This document shows positions 60,094 to 64,000 of a stretch of DNA of 64,000 bases, piece by piece (position 1 is the stretch's first letter; every line of letters starts with the position of its first letter). Position numbers and translations under genes: made by a program. Source of the stretch: Methylosinus sp. C49 (GTDB taxonomy: Bacteria; Pseudomonadota; Alphaproteobacteria; Rhizobiales; Beijerinckiaceae); NCBI RefSeq assembly GCF_009936375.1, contig NZ_AP022332.1, forward strand, positions 620,001 to 684,000. Reading direction: 5' to 3'. The notes under the pieces were generated by a model. It did no database searches and was not told the DNA's origin. It worked only from the letters and a program-made list of their open reading frames with translations.

Positions 60094-61287
60094 ATGCCTG
60101 TCTTTTTGTCGGATTTCATTCACGCCGCCCGCTGGCTCGCCGCTCTCGCCGTTCTTCTCGCTCACGCCAATGTGCTCATCTCGTTGAGCGACATAATGGT
60201 CGCGCCGCATGGGCCGCTCGTTTATTTCTGGTGGTTCGTCACCGCCTTCTCGCATCAGGCGGTGACGGTCTTCTTCGTTCTGTCGGGCTTTCTCGTCGGC
60301 GGCCGCGTCTTTGCGGCCATGGCGCGGCGGACGCCCTTCCTGCGCGCCTATTTCGTCGATCGCTTCGCCCGCATCTATCTCGTGCTGGTCCCGGCGCTGG
60401 CGCTGACCTTCGCTCTCGACGCGCTCGGCCGCGACCTCTTCGCCGGCGCCGGCGTCTACGAGCTTTCCGGCCTCGAGGGCGCCTATGAGCCCACGCGCAT
60501 TCTCTCGGCGCTGGCCATGCAGCAGAATATCTGGGCCGGCCAGGCCGGCACAGACGGCCCGCTGTGGTCGCTGGCCTGCGAGTTCTGGTATTATCTGCTG
60601 TTCCCGCTGCTGCTGCTTCCGTGGGCGCGCTTCTATTCGGAGCCTGCGCGCCTCGCCGCCTTCGCCCTCGGCGCGCTGTTGCTGTTCCTTCTCTCGATTC
60701 CCTCCTCGCGCGTGCCTTTCGGTTTCACGCTATGGGTCATGGGCGCGTTGGCGGCGCGCGCGACGCGCCCGCTCCTCTCCGGCAAATATCTGTCGCTGGG
60801 GATTTTTCTCGTGGCGCTCGTCATTGGCCGCCTCGCCGCGCGCGGGCCTCTTTTCGAGGCGCATCCGGTTCTGCACGACATCGCCGACGCGCTCACCGCG
60901 GCGACGCTCGCCAATCTGCTGACGACGCTGCGTTTCGCGGAAAGCGGCTTTGCATTCGGGCGTTCGGCGCTGCATCGCCGGCTCGCGGACTTCTCCTTCT
61001 CGCTCTACGCCACGCATATGCCGATCGTTTTCTTCTTCTGGGCCGGAGCCGGCCATATTTTCGGCGCGGACTGGCACAAGCTTCTGCCGACGCCGACGCA
61101 TTGGCTCGTCACGGCGGCGCTGCTCCTCGTCGCCGTCGCGACGGCCTTCGTCTTCTCGCGTGTGACCGAGGCGCATACGCCGGCGCTGCGGCGGCTTCTG
61201 CATGCGGCTGTCGCCGCGCTGGACCGGCGCGCGCGGCTCGGCGCGCCCGCCCGCTGGGTTGGCCAAGGTCGAGCCGAGGGGCTATAA
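60094..61287 (+). CDS. Acyltransferase 3 family protein
   Basis: 397 aa with about ten membrane segments. N-terminal HAARWLAALAVLLAHANVLI holds the conserved His of the family, FFVLSGFLVGGRVF and LWSLACEFWYYLLFP complete the acyltransferase-3 core. The FAxARxYLVLVPAL run is also typical. Such proteins acetylate cell-surface sugars or lipids (OafA-like). It is followed 64 bases later by a paralogue at 61.35 kb; both are on the plus strand. Confidence 0.88.
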   Translation: MPVFLSDFIHAARWLAALAVLLAHANVLISLSDIMVAPHGPLVYFWWFVTAFSHQAVTVFFVLSGFLVGGRVFAAMARRTPFLRAYFVDRFARIYLVLVPALALTFALDALGRDLFAGAGVYELSGLEGAYEPTRILSALAMQQNIWAGQAGTDGPLWSLACEFWYYLLFPLLLLPWARFYSEPARLAAFALGALLLFLLSIPSSRVPFGFTLWVMGALAARATRPLLSGKYLSLGIFLVALVIGRLAARGPLFEAHPVLHDIADALTAATLANLLTTLRFAESGFAFGRSALHRRLADFSFSLYATHMPIVFFFWAGAGHIFGADWHKLLPTPTHWLVTAALLLVAVATAFVFSRVTEAHTPALRRLLHAAVAALDRRARLGAPARWVGQGRAEGL

Positions 61288-61351
61288 CTCGGCCCTGTCC
61301 TGCTTTTTTTCGTTTGGGGCGATCCATTCGCGCCAAAGCCTTCGGAGACAC

Positions 61352-62569
61352 ATGCCCGTCCTTCTGTCGCAATTCATCGAGGCATGTCGTTGGGTGGGCG
61401 CGCTGCTCGTGCTCGCCGTCCACTCCACCAATATGTTCGTCAATCTCGCGGACATAATGAGCGCTCCCCATGCGGCGAGCGTCTACGCCTGGTGGTTCTT
61501 CGTCAGCTTCGAGCTCGGCCATCAGGCCGTCGTCGGCTTCTTCGCCATCTCAGGCTATCTGGTCGGCGGCGCGGTGCTGGCGCAATTGCGCAAGGACAAG
61601 CCCTTTCTGCGTGATTATCTCATTCATCGTTTCGCGCGCATCTATATCGTGCTCGCGCCGGCGCTGCTCGTCACAGTGGCGGCGGATTGGATCGGCCGCA
61701 ACTGGTTCGGCGACAGCGGCGTCTATGACTGGCCGGTGTTCAAGGACCATGATCGCGTCGATCTCTTCCTCGGCTCGCTGGCCAATCTCTCGGCGATCTA
61801 TTGCGATTTCTTCGGCACCAATGGGCCGCTCTGGTCGCTCGCCTGCGAGTTTTGGTATTACATCTCCTTCCCGCTGCTGCTGCTGCCCTTCGCCCGCGCC
61901 TATCCGCTGCGGACGCGCGCCGTCGGATTCGCCCTCGGCCTCGCCATTCTCGTGGTCATGTCGATCCCCGCCGGCGGCTGGTTTCGTTTCGGCTATTTGC
62001 TCTGGGGCCTCGGCGCGCTGGCGACTCTGGCGCGGCGCCCGCTGGTCCAATCGCGCTGGATCGCGCTCGCGCTCTATGTCGCGGCCGTCATCCCGATCCG
62101 CCTTTTGGTGCGCGGCCCCAATCTCGAGGTTCATCCCTATCTCGCCGATCTCGCCGATACGCTGTCGGCCGTTCTCTTCCTCAATCTGGTGGCGACGCTG
62201 CGCTTCGGGCCGCAGCAAGGCTGGGCGCTGTTCCAACCGCAGCTGCATCGGCGGCTCGCCGATTTCTCCTTCTCGCTCTACAGCGTCCATATGCCCGTGC
62301 TGATTCTGGCGCGCGCCATGGCCGATCGGCATTTCGGCGCGCAATGGGCGCGCGAGCTGGCGACGCCTGTCCATTGGCTGGTGATGGCGGCGGTGATGAC
62401 GGCGGCGGTCGTCTTCGGCTTCCTCTTCTCGCGCGTCACCGAGGCGCACACCAATTCCGCGCGGCGCGCATTGCGCAGAGCCTTCGAGGCGGCGGAGGAG
62501 CGCCGGCGCCGGCGCCTTCCGCAGCCGATCGAGGAGCTGGAGCGCGAGCCGCAAAAAGCCGACGCATGA
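61352..62569 (+). CDS. Acyltransferase 3 family protein, second copy
   Basis: 405 aa from the ATG at 61352 (CGGAG upstream). The start MPVLLSQFIEACRWVGALLVLAVHS and LWSLACEFWYYISFPLLLLPFA are close to the gene upstream, showing tandem duplication with divergence. About ten membrane segments. Surface-sugar acylation is the probable role; the acceptor cannot be read from sequence. Confidence 0.88.
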   Translation: MPVLLSQFIEACRWVGALLVLAVHSTNMFVNLADIMSAPHAASVYAWWFFVSFELGHQAVVGFFAISGYLVGGAVLAQLRKDKPFLRDYLIHRFARIYIVLAPALLVTVAADWIGRNWFGDSGVYDWPVFKDHDRVDLFLGSLANLSAIYCDFFGTNGPLWSLACEFWYYISFPLLLLPFARAYPLRTRAVGFALGLAILVVMSIPAGGWFRFGYLLWGLGALATLARRPLVQSRWIALALYVAAVIPIRLLVRGPNLEVHPYLADLADTLSAVLFLNLVATLRFGPQQGWALFQPQLHRRLADFSFSLYSVHMPVLILARAMADRHFGAQWARELATPVHWLVMAAVMTAAVVFGFLFSRVTEAHTNSARRALRRAFEAAEERRRRRLPQPIEELEREPQKADA

Positions 62570-62584
62570 GCCTGAAGGTCATCC

Positions 62585-63685
62585 GTGCCGCCCTCTGTCG
62601 ACGAAACGTCGCAACCCTCCTCTAATGGCGAGGACCCGAGGCGGGCCGCCGAAGGCGCGCGCCCGCGGGGACGCGTGAAAATGAAGACGTTGCCGCCGGC
62701 CGGCGCTATCGTGGGCGATTCGCCCTTTCTCTGGGTCATGCGCTTCGATGCGGAGGGCGCGGCGACGCTCGTCGCCGATCACGATTCCGCGCAGCTCGAT
62801 GCGGAGGCCGACGGCTATTTCTGGGTCCATCTCAATGTCGCCGATCTTCGCTATCGCGATTGGGTCGCCGGCCGCCAGCAAATGCCGGCGGAAGCGCGGG
62901 CGCTGCTCATCGATCAGGACGGTCATCAGCGGCTCGACGCCGACGAGCAGGCGCTGTGGGGCGTGATCGCCGATTACGGTCGCGATCTCGAGCGTGAGGA
63001 AGATGTGCTGCGTCCGCTGCGCGTCGTCGTCACCGAGCGCTGCATCGTCACCGCACGACGCTACGCCGTCGAATCGACCGCCGCCATTCGGCAGGCGGCG
63101 CTGGAGGGCCAGCGGCTGCAAACGCCGCTCGATCTCTTCGAGGCGCTGGTGACGCGCAGCCTCGCCTCCATGGACACCGGGCTCGAGAAGCTGCTGGCCA
63201 AATTCAACAAGATCGAGGATCGCGTGTTGGACGATGAAGCGCATGACGACCGGCGTGATCTCGGCGCGCTGCGCCGCCAGACGATCCGGCTGCGGCGCGA
63301 GCTCGCCGATGGGCAACGCGTCTTCTCGCGCGCCGCTTTCTCGCCGCGCGTCACGCCGCCGACCCATGCGGCGCTGCGCCGGCTGACGCAGCGTTTCGAT
63401 TCATTGCAGCAGGAGCTGCAGGCGGTGGAGGAGCGCGCGCGCCTGCTGCAGGACGAGATCGTCTCCAATCTCACGGCGGAGACCAATCGCCAGCTCTATG
63501 TGCTGACCATTCTCGGCACTCTGCTCATGCCGCCGACTCTCGTCTCCGGCATATTCGGCATGAACACGAAGAATCTGTTCTTCGCCGATAATGAGCAGGG
63601 GACGCTCTATGCGGCGGCGCTCTGCCTCGCCTCGGCGGCGGCGGCCTTTTTCGCGCTGATGTGGATCAAGCGCCGCGAGGGATGA
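62585..63685 (+). CDS. CorA/ZntB-type divalent cation transporter
   Basis: 366 aa from a GTG with AAGG 6 bases upstream; the ATG at 62681 is an alternative that drops a low-complexity N-terminus. A long cytoplasmic domain with a coiled coil (LEKLLAKFNKIEDRVLDDEAHDDR, split) precedes two membrane segments with the GMN motif FGMNTKNLFF between them (about 331-340). GMN is the CorA family selectivity motif; the protein length and DxxH-rich N-terminus resemble ZntB. Transports Mg or Zn ions; which is undecided. Confidence 0.85.
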   Translation: MPPSVDETSQPSSNGEDPRRAAEGARPRGRVKMKTLPPAGAIVGDSPFLWVMRFDAEGAATLVADHDSAQLDAEADGYFWVHLNVADLRYRDWVAGRQQMPAEARALLIDQDGHQRLDADEQALWGVIADYGRDLEREEDVLRPLRVVVTERCIVTARRYAVESTAAIRQAALEGQRLQTPLDLFEALVTRSLASMDTGLEKLLAKFNKIEDRVLDDEAHDDRRDLGALRRQTIRLRRELADGQRVFSRAAFSPRVTPPTHAALRRLTQRFDSLQQELQAVEERARLLQDEIVSNLTAETNRQLYVLTILGTLLMPPTLVSGIFGMNTKNLFFADNEQGTLYAAALCLASAAAAFFALMWIKRREG

Positions 63686-63706
63686 CGTAGCCCACGCCGT
63701 TCAGCC

Positions 63707-64000
63707 TCACGCCGCCGCGAGGCTTTCGAACAATCCCCGGCCGTCGATTCCGCCGACCAGCGGATCGATGAGATTTTCGGGGTGCGGCATCAGGCCGAGC
63801 ACATTGCGGCGCTCGGAGAAGATTCCGGCGATGTCGTTGCGCGAGCCGTTGGGATTGGCATCGCCGCCGACGCGCCCGAGCGCATCGCAATAGCGGAAGG
63901 CGATGAGCCCCTCGCCCTCGAGCCGGGCGATCGTCTCGTCATCGGCCTCGTAATTGCCCTCGCCATGGGCGATGGCGACCTCGATCGTCTGGCCCTGCCG
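63707..64000 (-). CDS. purQ: Phosphoribosylformylglycinamidine synthase subunit PurQ, C-terminal part
   Basis: The minus strand is open from the right window edge to the TGA at 63709-63707, giving 97 codons with no start in the window, so the gene's 5' end lies beyond it. The translation contains [34 protein letters not shown] and [17 protein letters not shown], including the His and Glu of the glutaminase triad (PHPE). PurQ makes ammonia for PurL in purine synthesis; purL and purS would lie right of the window. Confidence 0.9.
   Translation of the reverse strand, partial: RQGQTIEVAIAHGEGNYEADDETIARLEGEGLIAFRYCDALGRVGGDANPNGSRNDIAGIFSERRNVLGLMPHPENLIDPLVGGIDGRGLFESLAAA

Noticed and set aside
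1-64000. CRISPR arrays, prophage, insertion sequences
   Set aside because: No series of regular direct repeats with spacers, and no transposase, integrase or phage structural genes were recognised in any frame.

Overview
The window is a gene-dense, high-GC chromosomal stretch from an alphaproteobacterium of the Hyphomicrobiales (Rhizobiales) type. The evidence is the phyR / nepR-ecfG general stress locus, the rpoN-hpf-ptsN order, the fabD/fabG-acpP-fabF-mltG-yicC-gmk cluster, the alphaproteobacterial Mic60 (mitofilin) gene next to hemY, and Omp25-type small barrels. A CrtF-type methyltransferase and the Mic60 gene would suit a lineage with intracytoplasmic membranes (for example Methylocystaceae or Methylobacteriaceae), but no methane or methanol oxidation genes are present, so the genus is inference. 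No CRISPR array, prophage, transposase or rRNA operon was seen.

Left part (1-12,900): the 3' part of a type VI secretion ClpV/TssH ATPase, then a two-gene unit of a TPR-plus-beta-barrel outer membrane protein and a secreted FecR-domain protein, tRNA-Arg(ACG), an alpha/beta hydrolase followed by serine acetyltransferase, parC, recO, and small membrane or exported proteins (DUF1737, DUF6460, DUF4424). A PAAR-like T6SS tip protein stands alone at 12.4 kb.

Middle (12,900-38,100): hemY and mic60, hisS, DUF4274 and GIY-YIG genes, a Tat-exported beta-helix protein, a DUF1217 protein, a lipoprotein, an Omp25-like barrel and rpsA. Next comes an unusual translationally coupled pair, a SagB/ThcOx-type double nitroreductase and a AAA+ ATPase. 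After fumC comes the general stress module, with a near-ideal EcfG promoter in front of nepR-ecfG and phyR divergent. A KGG-repeat stress protein, ptsN, hpf, rpoN, lptB and leuD follow.

Right part (38,100-64,000): a TetR regulator and a three-gene sulfide:quinone-oxidoreductase-like operon (SQR, DUF1641-like, degenerate IscU-like) share a palindromic operator. Then come a trypsin-like protease, a CrtF-like methyltransferase, an MFS transporter, acsA, and the fatty-acid cluster, which is interrupted by an inverted outer-membrane-barrel gene with poly-asparagine loops. The cluster continues through mltG, yicC and gmk, with two related hairpin repeats in front of yicC and gmk. The end holds an AT-rich ORFan, a lipoprotein, a cupredoxin/FTR1 iron-uptake pair, class II DAHP synthase, two tandem acyltransferases, a CorA/ZntB transporter and the 3' end of purQ cut by the window edge.

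The best candidates for undescribed biology are the AAA+/SagB pair, the TetR-controlled SQR/DUF1641/IscU-like operon, the TPR-barrel/FecR pair, and the Asn-loop barrel in the fab cluster.
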